A stretch of 64,000 nt of DNA from Psychromarinibacter halotolerans (GCF_029168315.1 NZ_JARGYD010000012.1:37522-101521), one strand, 5' to 3'; shown: positions 42,924 through 52,077, numbered from the stretch's first letter. The notes: generated by a model from the sequence alone, not told the origin. Translations and numbers: made by a program.

Positions 42924-43406
42924 ATGACAGAGGGCACTCCATTCCGCGCCACGGATCCCTATGACTGGCACGCGATCCTGACGCTGATCCAGTATGAATT
43001 CGCTTACATGCAGGGGCGGATCGACCCACCCTCGTCGATGCACGGCCTGACCGAGGCGCTGATCGCCGAACAGGCCCGGCTGGGCGAGGTCTGGGTGATC
43101 GAAGACAACGGACGTGCGGTGGCCTGCGTTTTCCTGTCGCCCAAACCGAACGCGATGTACATCGGCAAGCTGGCGGTCGCCGCCACCCACCGAGGGCGCG
43201 GTTTGGCCCGCGTGCTGGTCGCCGTGGCCGAAACCCGCGCGCGGGATCTGGCGCTGCCGGTGCTCATGCTGCAGACACGGGTCGAGCTTACCGAGAACCA
43301 CGCCACTTTCAACGCGCTGGGATTTGCCATAACCGGCACGACATCCCACGAGGGCTTCGACCGCCCCACAAGCATCACGATGGAACGAGAAGTACCGGCC
43401 AGATGA
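42924..43406 (+). CDS. GNAT acetyltransferase in the cob block
   Basis: A 160-residue N-acetyltransferase with acetyl-CoA loop KLAVAATHRGRGLARVLV. Start could be GTG 42909 instead of ATG 42924; neither has a strong ribosome-binding site. It overlaps cobO by 4 bp. Substrate unknown. It is the third GNAT gene in this block. Confidence 0.85.
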   Translation: MTEGTPFRATDPYDWHAILTLIQYEFAYMQGRIDPPSSMHGLTEALIAEQARLGEVWVIEDNGRAVACVFLSPKPNAMYIGKLAVAATHRGRGLARVLVAVAETRARDLALPVLMLQTRVELTENHATFNALGFAITGTTSHEGFDRPTSITMEREVPAR

Positions 43407-44038
43407 CCGACGACACCCCGACCGATCAGCCCCCCGCCGACGACGGACGCCATGCCGCCAAGATGGCGAAGAAGAAGGCCGCCCGCGACAAGATCATGTC
43501 GACCAAGACCGAGGAAAAGGGATTGGTCGTCGTCCACACCGGCAAAGGCAAGGGCAAGTCGACCGCCGCCTTCGGCATGATCTTCCGCTGCATCGCCCAC
43601 GGCATGCAATGCGCCGTTGTGCAGTTCATCAAGGGCGGCATGTCGACGGGCGAGCGTGACCTGATCGAAAGCCGGTTCTCGGACATCTGCCAGTTCCACA
43701 CGATGGGCGAGGGCTTTACCTGGGAAACGCAGGACCGGTCGCGCGACATCGAGATGGCGCAAGCGGCGTGGGCGAAGGCGAAAGAGCTGATCCGCGACCC
43801 GGCGAACCGGATGGTCCTGCTGGACGAGATCAACATCGCGCTGCGCTATGATTACATCGACATCGCCGAGGTGGTGCAGTTCCTTCAGGACGAGAAGCCC
43901 GAAATGACCCACGTCGTCCTGACGGGCCGCAACGCGAAGGACGAATTGATCGAAATCGCGGACCTTGTGACAGAGATGGAACTGGTGAAGCACCCGTTCC
44001 GGTCCGGTATCAAGGCGCAGATCGGCGTAGAGTTCTAG
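43403..44038 (+). CDS. cobO: Cob(I)yrinic acid a,c-diamide adenosyltransferase
   Basis: A 211-residue corrinoid adenosyltransferase (CobO/BtuR/CobA type). The Walker A is GLVVVHTGKGKGKSTAAFG; the TWETQDRSRDIEMAQAAW and LLDEINIALRYDYID segments define the family, which transfers the 5'-deoxyadenosyl group from ATP to Co(I). An N-terminal Lys-rich extension (about 35 residues) is present. It completes the plus-strand cob block after cobN and overlaps the GNAT gene. Confidence 0.95.
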   Translation: MTDDTPTDQPPADDGRHAAKMAKKKAARDKIMSTKTEEKGLVVVHTGKGKGKSTAAFGMIFRCIAHGMQCAVVQFIKGGMSTGERDLIESRFSDICQFHTMGEGFTWETQDRSRDIEMAQAAWAKAKELIRDPANRMVLLDEINIALRYDYIDIAEVVQFLQDEKPEMTHVVLTGRNAKDELIEIADLVTEMELVKHPFRSGIKAQIGVEF

Positions 44039-44177
44039 CACCCGGGTCATTGCTCTGCTAACGGTTGCCGGACCCAGCGCCGGCCTGCTCCGGAGGCAAG
44101 GCAGATTTTAGCACCCTTGGCCGCGCGCACCGGAACGGGCGCAGATGCGGTTTGCCAGACCGGATACGGAGACTTCC

Positions 44178-44783
44178 ATGCCGCGCACCCTGCCCACCCT
44201 TTCCCTGTTCGCCCCCGGTCTTCTGCTGGCGTTGGTCCTGACGGCCGGCACAGCGGCAGCCCATACCGGCGAGGGCGTGGCTGGCGGGTTCCAGTCCGGC
44301 TTTGCCCACCCGCTGTTGGGCTGGGACCACGTGATCGCGATGGTCGCGGTTGGACTTTGGGGCGCCTTCCTTGGTGCGCAGGCAATCTGGCTGCTGCCGG
44401 TTGTCTTCCCGCTGGTCATGGCGATCGGGGGCGCGATGGGGGTGCTGGGCATCCCACTTCCAGCGGTCGAAACGGGCATCGCCCTGTCCGGCGTCGTGCT
44501 GGGGCTGCTGATCACCTTCGCCGTCAGGGCCGAGCTTTGGATCGCGGCGGTCATCGTCGCCGCCTTCGCGATCTTCCACGGCCACGCCCACGGCACAGAG
44601 CTTCCCGAAGCCGCGAACCCCTATTCTTACGCCATAGGCTTCGTGATCGGCACCGGACTGCTGCACCTGTGCGGTATCGGCCTTGGAACGCTGACGGCGA
44701 CGCGCTGGGGCAGCTATGCTGTGCGCGGCACTGGCGCCCTGATCGCGGCCATTGGCGGAGCGTTCCTTATCGGCGTCGCATGA
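44178..44783 (+). CDS. HupE/UreJ-like membrane transporter (first of a tandem pair)
   Basis: A 201-residue membrane protein with a signal-like N-terminus (to TAAAHTG), the family motif HTGEGVAGGFQSGFAHPLLGWDH and six membrane spans, including an HGHAHGTELP segment with three His. HupE/UreJ proteins transport nickel or cobalt. ATG 44178 has GGAGAC at correct spacing. Its stop overlaps the next gene's ATG (ATGA). There is no B12 riboswitch upstream, unlike the first hupE. Confidence 0.85.
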   Translation: MPRTLPTLSLFAPGLLLALVLTAGTAAAHTGEGVAGGFQSGFAHPLLGWDHVIAMVAVGLWGAFLGAQAIWLLPVVFPLVMAIGGAMGVLGIPLPAVETGIALSGVVLGLLITFAVRAELWIAAVIVAAFAIFHGHAHGTELPEAANPYSYAIGFVIGTGLLHLCGIGLGTLTATRWGSYAVRGTGALIAAIGGAFLIGVA

Positions 44784-45391
44784 GGCGCACCGCGGCGCCG
44801 CTTCTGGTGCTATTCGCGCTGTCTCCTGACCAAGGCGACGCTCACACGTTCGAGAGCACGTCGGGGCTGTACAACCAGTTCAACGACGGCGTCATCGTCG
44901 CGCTGACGACACCCTCGATCGTGCTTTGCCTGCTGCCGCTGGGCATCCTTGCCGGGACCGCGCGCCGGGTCGGATTGCGCGGTGCGTGGCCTTGGCTGCT
45001 TGGCGGTCAGGCCATCGGCGTGCTTATAGCCCCAATCGCCCCGCCACAGATCGCCGCCGTCGCGCTGGCGCTGGGGCTTGTCACGGCTGTCCTTGCCGCA
45101 CTGAGACCCGGGGTCCGGTCGCCTGTGCCGCAGGCCGCGGCGGCGCTGACTGGGGGTGTCTCGGCGCTGGCCGCGTTCGAGGGGCACGCCCTGTTCGAAC
45201 TGCCCTTGGGCGTTCACGCGGGCCTGCTTCTTGGCGCAAATGTCGCCTTTACGGGGGTCGCCGCTGTGGCGTCCGCCTCGCTCGACCGCTGGCCCCGCGA
45301 CTGGCTGCGCGTCGGATGGCGTATCGCGGCAAGCTGGCTTGCCGCGATTTCTGCCTTGGTGCTGGCCTTCCTGCTGCGGCCGCTGCCCTGA
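44780..45391 (+). CDS. HupE-like membrane protein partner
   Basis: A 203-residue membrane protein, start ATG 44780 overlapping the previous stop. The N-terminus HTFESTSGLYNQFNDGVIV and FEGHALFELPLGVHAGLLLG echo HupE-like His motifs, with about six spans. I infer a paralogue or partner of the preceding transporter; the family is not certain. Confidence 0.75.
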   Translation: MRRTAAPLLVLFALSPDQGDAHTFESTSGLYNQFNDGVIVALTTPSIVLCLLPLGILAGTARRVGLRGAWPWLLGGQAIGVLIAPIAPPQIAAVALALGLVTAVLAALRPGVRSPVPQAAAALTGGVSALAAFEGHALFELPLGVHAGLLLGANVAFTGVAAVASASLDRWPRDWLRVGWRIAASWLAAISALVLAFLLRPLP

Positions 45392-45394
45392 CCG

Positions 45395-47053
45395 TCAGGC
45401 CATCGCGGCGGCGCGCACCTCGCTGACGGTCTGGCCGGTGGTCAGCATCTCGGGATCAAGCTTCAGCTCGATCACCGCCAGCGTGCCGGACGCCCGCGCC
45501 GCTTCCATCGCGGCGGGGAAATCGGCACCCCGCTCCACCGTCGCGCCGAACCCGCCATAGGCCCGCGCCAGCGCCGCGAAGTCCGGGCTGTGGCATTCCG
45601 TCCCCGACACGCGCCCGGGATAGGTCTTTTCCTGATGCATCCGGATCGTGCCGTACTTGCCGTTGTTCGCGACCACCACGATGGGCTTCGCGCCGTACTG
45701 CATCGCGGTCGACATCTCGTTCAGGGTCATCTGGAAACAGCCGTCGCCCGCCATGCAGATCACCACCCGGTCGGGGTACTGCAACGACGCCGCCACCGCC
45801 GCCGGAAAGCCGTACCCCATCGAACCCGAAGTCGGTGCGACCTGCGTGGGATAGCTGCGGAAACGATAATAGCGGTGCAGGAACGCGGCATAGTTGCCGG
45901 CCCCGTTCGTCACCATCGCGTCGTCCGGCAGGTTCGTCGACATCCAGTGCAGCGCCTGTTCCAGCTTGACGTCGCCCGGCGTTTCCTTCGGGGTTTGCCA
46001 TGCCTCGTAGTCGGCGCGCGCGGCGGCGGTCCAATCGGCCCAGTCCCCGGCTTTCGGCGCCTGCGCCAGCTTGGCCAGAACGTCCCGGGTCTGCGCCGTC
46101 ACCGCAAGGTCGCAGCGGTACACGGCCCCCGGCGTGTCGGGATCGGGGTGCACATGCGCAATCGGCGGCACCGGGCCGGCGGGATCCCACAGTTCGTAGC
46201 CCTGCGTGACGCAGTCGCCGATCCGGCTGCCCAGCACCAGAAGCGCATCCGCCTCTTTCGCGCGGGCCAGCAGCTTGGGGTTGGCGCCGACGCCAAGATC
46301 GCCCGCGTAAACCGGCGAGCGGTTGTCGATGAAATCCTGACGCCGGAAAGCGACCGTCACCGGCACGCCCTGCGCCTCGCCGAAGGTGCGCAGGTCGCGG
46401 GCCGCCTGCTCGGACCAGCCCGGGCCACCGGCGATCACCAGCGGCTTCTTCGCCTTGCCAAGGAAGTCCAGCAGCGCCTGCACCTGCGCGTCGGACACGC
46501 CAGCCGCGGGCGTCGCGGTCGGCGCAAGATCGGGCACGTCCGCGTGCGAGGACAGCATGTCTTCGGGCAACGCCAGCACCACGGGACCGGGACGCCCGGA
46601 CATCGCGACATGGAAGGCGCGGTTCACGTACTCGGGGATACGCTCGACCTGATCGATCTCGGTCACCCACTTGGCGACGGTGCCGAACATCGCGCGATAG
46701 TCGACCTCTTGGAAGGCGCCACGATCACGGTGATTGCGGGCGATCTGGCCGACGAACAGGATCATCGGGGTCGAGTCCTGCTGCGCGATATGCACCCCCG
46801 CCGAGGCGTTCGTCGCCCCGGGTCCGCGCGTCACGAAGGCGATGCCCGGTTTGCCGGTCATCTTGCCCATCGCGTCCGCCATCATCGCGGCGCCGCCCTC
46901 GTGCCGACAGACGATATTCTGGATGCCGCTGTCGACCATTCCGTCCAGCGCCGCGAGAAAGCTTTCGCCCGGCACCGAGAACACGCGGCTGACGCCGTGC
47001 GCCACCAGTGCGTCCGTCAGAATCCGCCCGCCATGCCGTGTCGTCTGCCCCAT
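45395..47053 (-). CDS. Thiamine-diphosphate enzyme, acetolactate synthase-like
   Basis: A 552-residue ThDP-dependent enzyme. The catalytic Glu is in IVCRHEGGAAMMADAMGK, the ThDP/Mg motif in VICMAGDGCFQMTLNEMSTAMQ...VVVANN, and FVTRGPGATNASAGVHIA is typical. The layout is IlvB/oxalyl-CoA decarboxylase-like; no small subunit gene (ilvH) is nearby and the FAD-binding middle is atypical, so it is likelier a catabolic ThDP enzyme than branched-chain synthase. A precise substrate cannot be stated. It converges on the HupE pair with 3 bp between stops. Confidence 0.88.
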   Translation of the reverse strand: MGQTTRHGGRILTDALVAHGVSRVFSVPGESFLAALDGMVDSGIQNIVCRHEGGAAMMADAMGKMTGKPGIAFVTRGPGATNASAGVHIAQQDSTPMILFVGQIARNHRDRGAFQEVDYRAMFGTVAKWVTEIDQVERIPEYVNRAFHVAMSGRPGPVVLALPEDMLSSHADVPDLAPTATPAAGVSDAQVQALLDFLGKAKKPLVIAGGPGWSEQAARDLRTFGEAQGVPVTVAFRRQDFIDNRSPVYAGDLGVGANPKLLARAKEADALLVLGSRIGDCVTQGYELWDPAGPVPPIAHVHPDPDTPGAVYRCDLAVTAQTRDVLAKLAQAPKAGDWADWTAAARADYEAWQTPKETPGDVKLEQALHWMSTNLPDDAMVTNGAGNYAAFLHRYYRFRSYPTQVAPTSGSMGYGFPAAVAASLQYPDRVVICMAGDGCFQMTLNEMSTAMQYGAKPIVVVANNGKYGTIRMHQEKTYPGRVSGTECHSPDFAALARAYGGFGATVERGADFPAAMEAARASGTLAVIELKLDPEMLTTGQTVSEVRAAAMA

Positions 47054-47176
47054 AGGTTCCTCCTGTCCTGTAGCGCGGCCACCATTTCACCGCCCCTCGG
47101 GAACGGCAAGCAGTTGCCCTGCCTTATGCGCGGCTTATCATCGGTTGCAGACGGATGGACTTCGCGAGGGCCCTTC

Positions 47177-47740
47177 ATGGCGGACTATAAGCTTCTCAGC
47201 ATTTCCGGCGCATTGCGTGCCGGTTCCACCAACCGCAAGCTGCTGGCAGAGGCGATGCGCCTGTTCGGTCCGGCAGAGGTCACCATCGCGGACCTGCGCC
47301 TGCCGCTGTACGACGGCGACCTTGAAGACGCCGACGGCATTCCTGACGCGGTGCAAACCCTGTCCGACCAGATCGCCGCGGCGGATGGCGTCGTGATTTC
47401 CAGCCCGGAATACAACCGCGCGGTCACCGGCGTGATCAAGAACGCGCTGGACTGGGTCAGCCGCACCAAGGGCGGGCCGTGGTCGAACAAGCCGGTCGCG
47501 GTGATGTCCGCCAACGACGGCCGCGCCGGGGGCGAGGTCGGCCAGTACATGCTGCGCCACGCGCTGACCCCGTTCCGCCCGCGCTTCGTGCCCGGGCCGT
47601 TCATCGCCGTGGCGGATTCCTCGAATGCCTTCGACGCCGACGGTCGCCTTGTGTCCGACCGCTATGCGAAGTCGGTCGAAACCCTGATGCAGGCGCTGAA
47701 ATCGGAAATCGACATGCTGCGAAGGAACCCGGCGGGCTGA
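47177..47740 (+). CDS. NADPH-dependent FMN reductase
   Basis: A 187-residue flavodoxin-like reductase. The FMN phosphate site is SISGALRAGSTNRKLLAEA and the isoalloxazine region SSPEYNRAVTGVIKNALDWV. It belongs to the WrbA/ChrR-like NAD(P)H:FMN reductases; its electron acceptor is unknown. ATG 47177 follows GCGAGGGCCC. Confidence 0.92.
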   Translation: MADYKLLSISGALRAGSTNRKLLAEAMRLFGPAEVTIADLRLPLYDGDLEDADGIPDAVQTLSDQIAAADGVVISSPEYNRAVTGVIKNALDWVSRTKGGPWSNKPVAVMSANDGRAGGEVGQYMLRHALTPFRPRFVPGPFIAVADSSNAFDADGRLVSDRYAKSVETLMQALKSEIDMLRRNPAG

Positions 47741-47807
47741 TCGCGCGTTCGTGAGGTGGGCGTGCTCCGGCGCGCCCGTACCCACGGGCTTGAAAGGCAC
47801 CGAAGGC

Positions 47808-48071
47808 ATGACGACCAAGGCCGGTTCCGGTCCCTTATCCCTTGTCCGCGAGATCATCGCCATCGCAGCGTTTGGCGCGCTTGTCATAAGCGGCAATCAC
47901 AGCGGCGGTCCGCAGGTCTCGAGTAGTTTCTCGCCGCTTGTCCTGACGTGGCCCGGCCCGCTGGGCGGTGCCGCCTATGCCGCCCCGTCCGCGAACGACA
48001 CCGCCGCCGCCCGCATGGCCGGACAACCGATGTCGCGTCACGCCGTCGGCACCGACGCGCTTCAGCAATAG
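47808..48071 (+). CDS. Small protein with an N-terminal hydrophobic segment
   Basis: An 87-residue protein with a short hydrophobic span (LVREIIAIAAFGALVIS), then a low-complexity Ser/Gly/Ala tail. I do not recognise it. It follows the FMN reductase by 67 bp, and no strong ribosome-binding site is visible, so it may not be a real gene. Confidence 0.4.
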   Translation: MTTKAGSGPLSLVREIIAIAAFGALVISGNHSGGPQVSSSFSPLVLTWPGPLGGAAYAAPSANDTAAARMAGQPMSRHAVGTDALQQ

Positions 48072-48108
48072 CCCCCTCCCACGCAAGCCGACGCCGCGCG
48101 GCGCGCGG

Positions 48109-48501
48109 TCAGCTGCGCACTGAAACCTCGATCAGGTTGCCGTCCGGGTCGCGGATATAGACCGAGGTCAGCGGCCCCGTCGCCCCGGACCGCGCCACCG
48201 GACCATCGACCAGCGACAAACCGTGGCGATCGAAATGCTCGACCCACGTTTCAAGCGGCACTTCGGTCAGGAAACACAGGTCCGCCGTGCCCGGAGCCGC
48301 CTTGATGGCGCGCGGTTCATATTCGGCCCCGGCCTGATGCAGATTGATCTTCTGCTCGCCGAACGTCAGCGCCATACGCTCTCCGCCCTCGGCATCGTTG
48401 AACGGGGCTGGCATCATCCCCAGCACGTCCCGATAGAAGTCGACGGTCCTGTCGATATCCTCGACCGTCAGGACGAGATGATCCAAAGCGATAACTGACA
48501 A
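48109..48501 (-). CDS. VOC/glyoxalase family protein
   Basis: A 130-residue protein with two beta-alpha-beta-beta-beta modules. LDHLVLTVEDIDRTVDFYRDVLGM is the first, and YIRDPDGNLIEVS the end. Likely metal ligands are the His in LDHL, and the Glu in IEVS; this matches glyoxalase/dioxygenase-type VOC proteins, but the substrate is not known. It converges with the FMN reductase region. Confidence 0.9.
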   Translation of the reverse strand: MSVIALDHLVLTVEDIDRTVDFYRDVLGMMPAPFNDAEGGERMALTFGEQKINLHQAGAEYEPRAIKAAPGTADLCFLTEVPLETWVEHFDRHGLSLVDGPVARSGATGPLTSVYIRDPDGNLIEVSVRS

Positions 48502-48540
48502 TTGTCAATTTCCTTCCCTGCCATGTAGGTTTTCACCGAC

Positions 48541-49389
48541 ATGGATGACAGCGTCGGCAGAACCCAGACCTTCATATGCGGGCTAGATCCGGCCCGCGCG
48601 ACCGCGCTGCATCTTGCGCTCGGTCGTCCCGGCGCGCCGCCGGGGCTGGGGGATCCGATGCCCGCCTTCTGGCATCACATCTATTTCTGGGACCCGCAAA
48701 GTCCAGCCGCGCTGGGGCGGGACGGGCATCCGGCGCCGGGACCGGGCCTGATCCCGGACCTTGGTCTGCCGATGCGGATGTGGGCCGGAGGACAGCTGGA
48801 ATTCCACACCGCGCCGGTGCTGGGACACCCGGCGGAAAAGACCAGCACCATCGAACGCGCCGAGGTGAAAGAGGGCCGCACTGGGCGGCTGGGATTCGTC
48901 ACGCTCAGGCACGACATCATGCAGGATGGCAGACTGTGCGTCACCGAACGGCAGGATCTTGTCTACCGTGACCCGCCGGACCAGCGCAAAACCGTTCCGC
49001 CGCCCCAAGCCAACGCCCGCGAGTTCCTTGCGCTGGAACAGCGGTTCGATCCCGTGATGCTGTTCCGCTATTCCGCGCTGACGCTGAACGGCCACCGCAT
49101 CCATTACGACGCCGACTATGCCCGCGATGTCGAAGGCTATCCCGGCCTTGTCGTACACGGGCCGCTGCTGGCGCAATGCGGGCTGCTGGCGGCCGAAGAT
49201 CTGCTTGGCCCTCTCAGCGCCTTCAGCTTCCGCGCCCGGTCGCCGGTGACCGTAGACGAACCCGTGTTCTTCTGCCTGACCGGCGAACGGAAGATGCTGG
49301 CGCGCACGGGGGACGGGCGGCTTTTGATGGATCTCGAGTTCACGCGCGTGAACTGGCACATCCCGCTGGACCTTGGGGCCGAAGCCTAA
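48541..49389 (+). CDS. MaoC/FAS1-like dehydratase (mesaconyl-C4-CoA hydratase type)
   Basis: A 282-residue hotdog-fold hydratase. The C-terminal hotdog has a catalytic-type Asp/His in LNGHRIHYDADYARDVEGYPGLVVHGPLLAQ. The N-terminal hotdog also has MRMWAGGQLEFHTAPV. This two-domain layout matches FAS1-like dehydratases such as mesaconyl-C(4)-CoA hydratase, acting on an acyl-CoA. It is divergent from the VOC gene; its stop overlaps the neighbour's stop on the opposite strand by 4 bp. Confidence 0.8.
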   Translation: MDDSVGRTQTFICGLDPARATALHLALGRPGAPPGLGDPMPAFWHHIYFWDPQSPAALGRDGHPAPGPGLIPDLGLPMRMWAGGQLEFHTAPVLGHPAEKTSTIERAEVKEGRTGRLGFVTLRHDIMQDGRLCVTERQDLVYRDPPDQRKTVPPPQANAREFLALEQRFDPVMLFRYSALTLNGHRIHYDADYARDVEGYPGLVVHGPLLAQCGLLAAEDLLGPLSAFSFRARSPVTVDEPVFFCLTGERKMLARTGDGRLLMDLEFTRVNWHIPLDLGAEA

Positions 49390-50432
49390 AGGCTATCCTC
49401 GACCCTGAAGCCGTCGGGAATCCCGTCGCGGCCTTCCAGCACGAGGTCGGCCATGACCTCGCCGACCTTCGGGGCCATGCCGAAGCCGATCTTGAAACCG
49501 CCATTGGCGACGAAGTGCCCGTCGCGGTCCGGCCACGCGCCCAGCATCGGCGCGCGCGACCGGGCGCGGGGACGTACACCGGCCCAGCGGCGCGTCTCGG
49601 GCGCATCGCGCAGCGGCGGAAACACGGCGCGGGCCTTCTCGATCAGCGCGTCGCACTGGTCGTCGGTCGTCTCGGGATCGTCGAAGTCGCGCTCGCTGGT
49701 CGAGCCTATGGCGACGGTCCCGTCGTAATGCGGCACGATGTGCAACCCGTCGGCAAAGACCTGCGGTCGATCGGCGGCGTCCAGCCGGAATTCGACCGCC
49801 TGCCCTTTCACGCCCGTGCCGACGTTGCGGCCCAGCGCCAATCCCAACTCGGCCAGCCCCTCATAGCCGGTGGCCCACACGACCTTGCCCCGCTGCGGCA
49901 TCGGGTCATAGCTTAGCTGTGCCTTGTACGCCTTGTTCGCGGCCCACCACAGGCTGGCGCAGGCGGCGCGGGGCGCGGCGCGGGCGGTCAGCGTGTCCCA
50001 CACGTACAGGCCGGTGGGGCTGTCGGGGCGCCAGTCGCCAGCCTCGACCGCGTCGATCACCCGCCACTCGGCGGCGTCGCCCCACAGCTCGGCCGCCGTT
50101 CCTTCGCGTTGGCGGGCCAATGCGACCGCGCGGTCGTCGGCCAGCGGCTGAAGCCGGCCCAGCCGCGCATAGCCCGTGGCGACGTTCGATTCCTCTTTGA
50201 CCCGGGCCCAGAACGCGGGCTGCATCAGCAGGCTTTCCAGTTGGAACTGCTTTTTGGGGTTCCAGTTCTCGGGGACATGCGGCGCCAGCGCGCCGACGAT
50301 CCCGCCCGACGCTCCGGCGGCGAGGCCGCGCGTCTCGATCACCTGCACCTTCGCGCCACGCCGGGCACAGGCATAGGCCACGGACACGCCGAAAATGCCC
50401 GCCCCCATCACCGTCACGTCCGCCATTGCCAT
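49386..50432 (-). CDS. DAO-type FAD oxidoreductase (MnmC oxidoreductase-like)
   Basis: A 348-residue FAD enzyme: FAD-binding fold VTVMGAGIFGVSVAYACARRG, then GLAAGASGGIVGALAPHVPENWN, HIVPHYDGTVAIGSTSERDFD and a C-terminal GHFVANGGFKIGFGMAPKVGE flavin loop. It resembles the oxidoreductase domain of MnmC or glycine oxidase. Divergent from mnmD with only 48 bp between starts, it is a candidate for the demodification half of a split MnmC. ATG 50432 has AAGGGAC at correct spacing; ATG 50426 is the alternative. Confidence 0.82.
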   Translation of the reverse strand: MAMADVTVMGAGIFGVSVAYACARRGAKVQVIETRGLAAGASGGIVGALAPHVPENWNPKKQFQLESLLMQPAFWARVKEESNVATGYARLGRLQPLADDRAVALARQREGTAAELWGDAAEWRVIDAVEAGDWRPDSPTGLYVWDTLTARAAPRAACASLWWAANKAYKAQLSYDPMPQRGKVVWATGYEGLAELGLALGRNVGTGVKGQAVEFRLDAADRPQVFADGLHIVPHYDGTVAIGSTSERDFDDPETTDDQCDALIEKARAVFPPLRDAPETRRWAGVRPRARSRAPMLGAWPDRDGHFVANGGFKIGFGMAPKVGEVMADLVLEGRDGIPDGFRVEDSL

Positions 50433-50480
50433 TGTGCCGTCCCTTCCCCATTCTCGCGCCGAATCCGCAAGGCCCTCCAA

Positions 50481-51155
50481 ATGCAGACCCCCGACACATC
50501 CGCAACCCTGTGGCGCGACGGCGCGGTGCCCGTGTCCGCCCGCTTCGACGACCCGTATTATTCACTGGATAACGGTCTGGCCGAGACGCGCCATGTCTTT
50601 CTGGACGGCAACGACCTTCCGTCGCGGTTCCGCGAGGGGTTTCACATCGCCGAACTGGGCTTCGGCACCGGGCTGAACATGCTGACCGCGCTTCAGGCGT
50701 GGCGTGCGGCCGGAACCCCGGGCCAGATGTGGTTCACCAGCTTCGAGGCGTTCCCGCTGCCTGCCGCCGACCTGTCGCGCGCGCTGGCCTCGTTCCCGGA
50801 ACTCTCGGACCTCGCGGCGCCGCTGATCGCCGCGTGGGACCGGGGCGAGACGATGATCGAGACCGCCGACCTGCAGGCCGAGGTGATCCTCGGCGACGCA
50901 CGCCAGACGCTGGCCGCGTGGGATGGCGCGGCGGACGCGTGGTTCCTTGACGGGTTTTCGCCCGCGAAGAACCCGGAACTGTGGGAAGCGCCGCTGATGC
51001 AGCAGGTCGCCCGGCATACTGCGCCCGGCGGCACCGCCGCGACCTATACCGCCGCGGGCTTCGTGCGCCGCAACCTTGCCGACGCCGGGTTCGAGGTGGA
51101 ACGTCGCCCCGGCTTTGGCCGCAAGCGGCACATGACCGTGGCGCGGCTGGCATGA
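50481..51155 (+). CDS. mnmD: tRNA 5-methylaminomethyl-2-thiouridine methyltransferase MnmD
   Basis: A 224-residue SAM-dependent methyltransferase equal to the N-terminal half of bifunctional MnmC. Motifs are IAELGFGTGLNMLTALQAWR (SAM), LGDARQTLAAWDG, WFLDGFSPAKNPELW (active-site DGFSPxxNPxxW) and AATYTAAGFVRRNL. It makes mnm5s2U34 in tRNA. ATG 50481 directly precedes the domain. The stop overlaps the next gene's ATG. Confidence 0.93.
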   Translation: MQTPDTSATLWRDGAVPVSARFDDPYYSLDNGLAETRHVFLDGNDLPSRFREGFHIAELGFGTGLNMLTALQAWRAAGTPGQMWFTSFEAFPLPAADLSRALASFPELSDLAAPLIAAWDRGETMIETADLQAEVILGDARQTLAAWDGAADAWFLDGFSPAKNPELWEAPLMQQVARHTAPGGTAATYTAAGFVRRNLADAGFEVERRPGFGRKRHMTVARLA

Positions 51156-52036
51156 GCGCGCAGAACACCCGGCTTGGCATCTGGCTGATGGTGCTGACGA
51201 CCTTCATCTTCGCGGTGCAGGACGGAATCTCGCGCCACCTTGCCGACAATTACAACGTCCTCATGGTGGTGATGATCCGCTACTGGTTCTTCGCCGCCTT
51301 CGTCATCGCCATCGGCGTGCGCGGCGCTGGCGGCGTCCGCAAGGCCGCCGCCACCTCGCAGCCGGTCGTGCAGATGTTCCGGGGCGTGCTGCTGGCCGGG
51401 GAAGTTTGCGTCATGGTGCTGGCCTTCACCCTTCTGGGCCTGGTCGAAAGCCACGCGATCTTCGCCTGCTATCCTCTTCTGGTCGCCGCTCTGTCGGGAC
51501 CGGTGCTGGGCGAGAAGGTCGGCTGGCGCCGCTGGGCGGCGATCGGGGCGGGCTTCGTCGGGATGCTGATCGTCCTTCAGCCCGGCCTGCGCGTCTTCGA
51601 ACCTCAGGCGCTTGTCGCGCTGTGTTCCGCTTCGATGTTTGCGCTGTACGGCCTGCTGACGCGCTATGTCGCCCGCAAGGACAGCGCGGCGACCTCGTTC
51701 TTCTGGACCGGCGTGTCCGGCGCGGTTGTCATGAGCTTCATCGGCATCTGGTTCTGGGAACCGATGACCGGCGGCGATTGGGTGTGGATGGCGATCCTGT
51801 GCGTCACGGGCGCCGGCGGGCACTGGACGCTGATCCGCGTCTACGAGGTCGCCGAGGCATCCGCCGTGCAGCCCTTTGCCTATTTCCAGCTGGTCTTCGC
51901 CTCGACGCTGGGTGTGCTGGTCTTCGGCGAGGCGATCGAGTTGTCGACCGCCCTCGGCGCGGCCGTCATCGTCGGCGCCGGGCTGTTCGCCCTGTGGCGC
52001 GAGTACAAGGCGAAACGGCGTTTGGCGGGGGGATAG
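51152..52036 (+). CDS. EamA/DMT family transporter
   Basis: A 294-residue inner-membrane protein with ten predicted spans in two five-span EamA repeats (FIFAVQDGISRHLADNYNV, then AICVTGAGGHWTLIRVYEVAEASAVQPFAY). The first repeat bears FSYLRP-like; an exporter of amino acids or other metabolites is inferred, with substrate unknown. ATG 51152 overlaps the mnmD stop by 4 bp. Confidence 0.92.
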   Translation: MSAQNTRLGIWLMVLTTFIFAVQDGISRHLADNYNVLMVVMIRYWFFAAFVIAIGVRGAGGVRKAAATSQPVVQMFRGVLLAGEVCVMVLAFTLLGLVESHAIFACYPLLVAALSGPVLGEKVGWRRWAAIGAGFVGMLIVLQPGLRVFEPQALVALCSASMFALYGLLTRYVARKDSAATSFFWTGVSGAVVMSFIGIWFWEPMTGGDWVWMAILCVTGAGGHWTLIRVYEVAEASAVQPFAYFQLVFASTLGVLVFGEAIELSTALGAAVIVGAGLFALWREYKAKRRLAGG

Positions 52037-52077
52037 GGGGCGCTCGCACCGGAGGTGCGCCTTGTCGGAAGGGGAGA

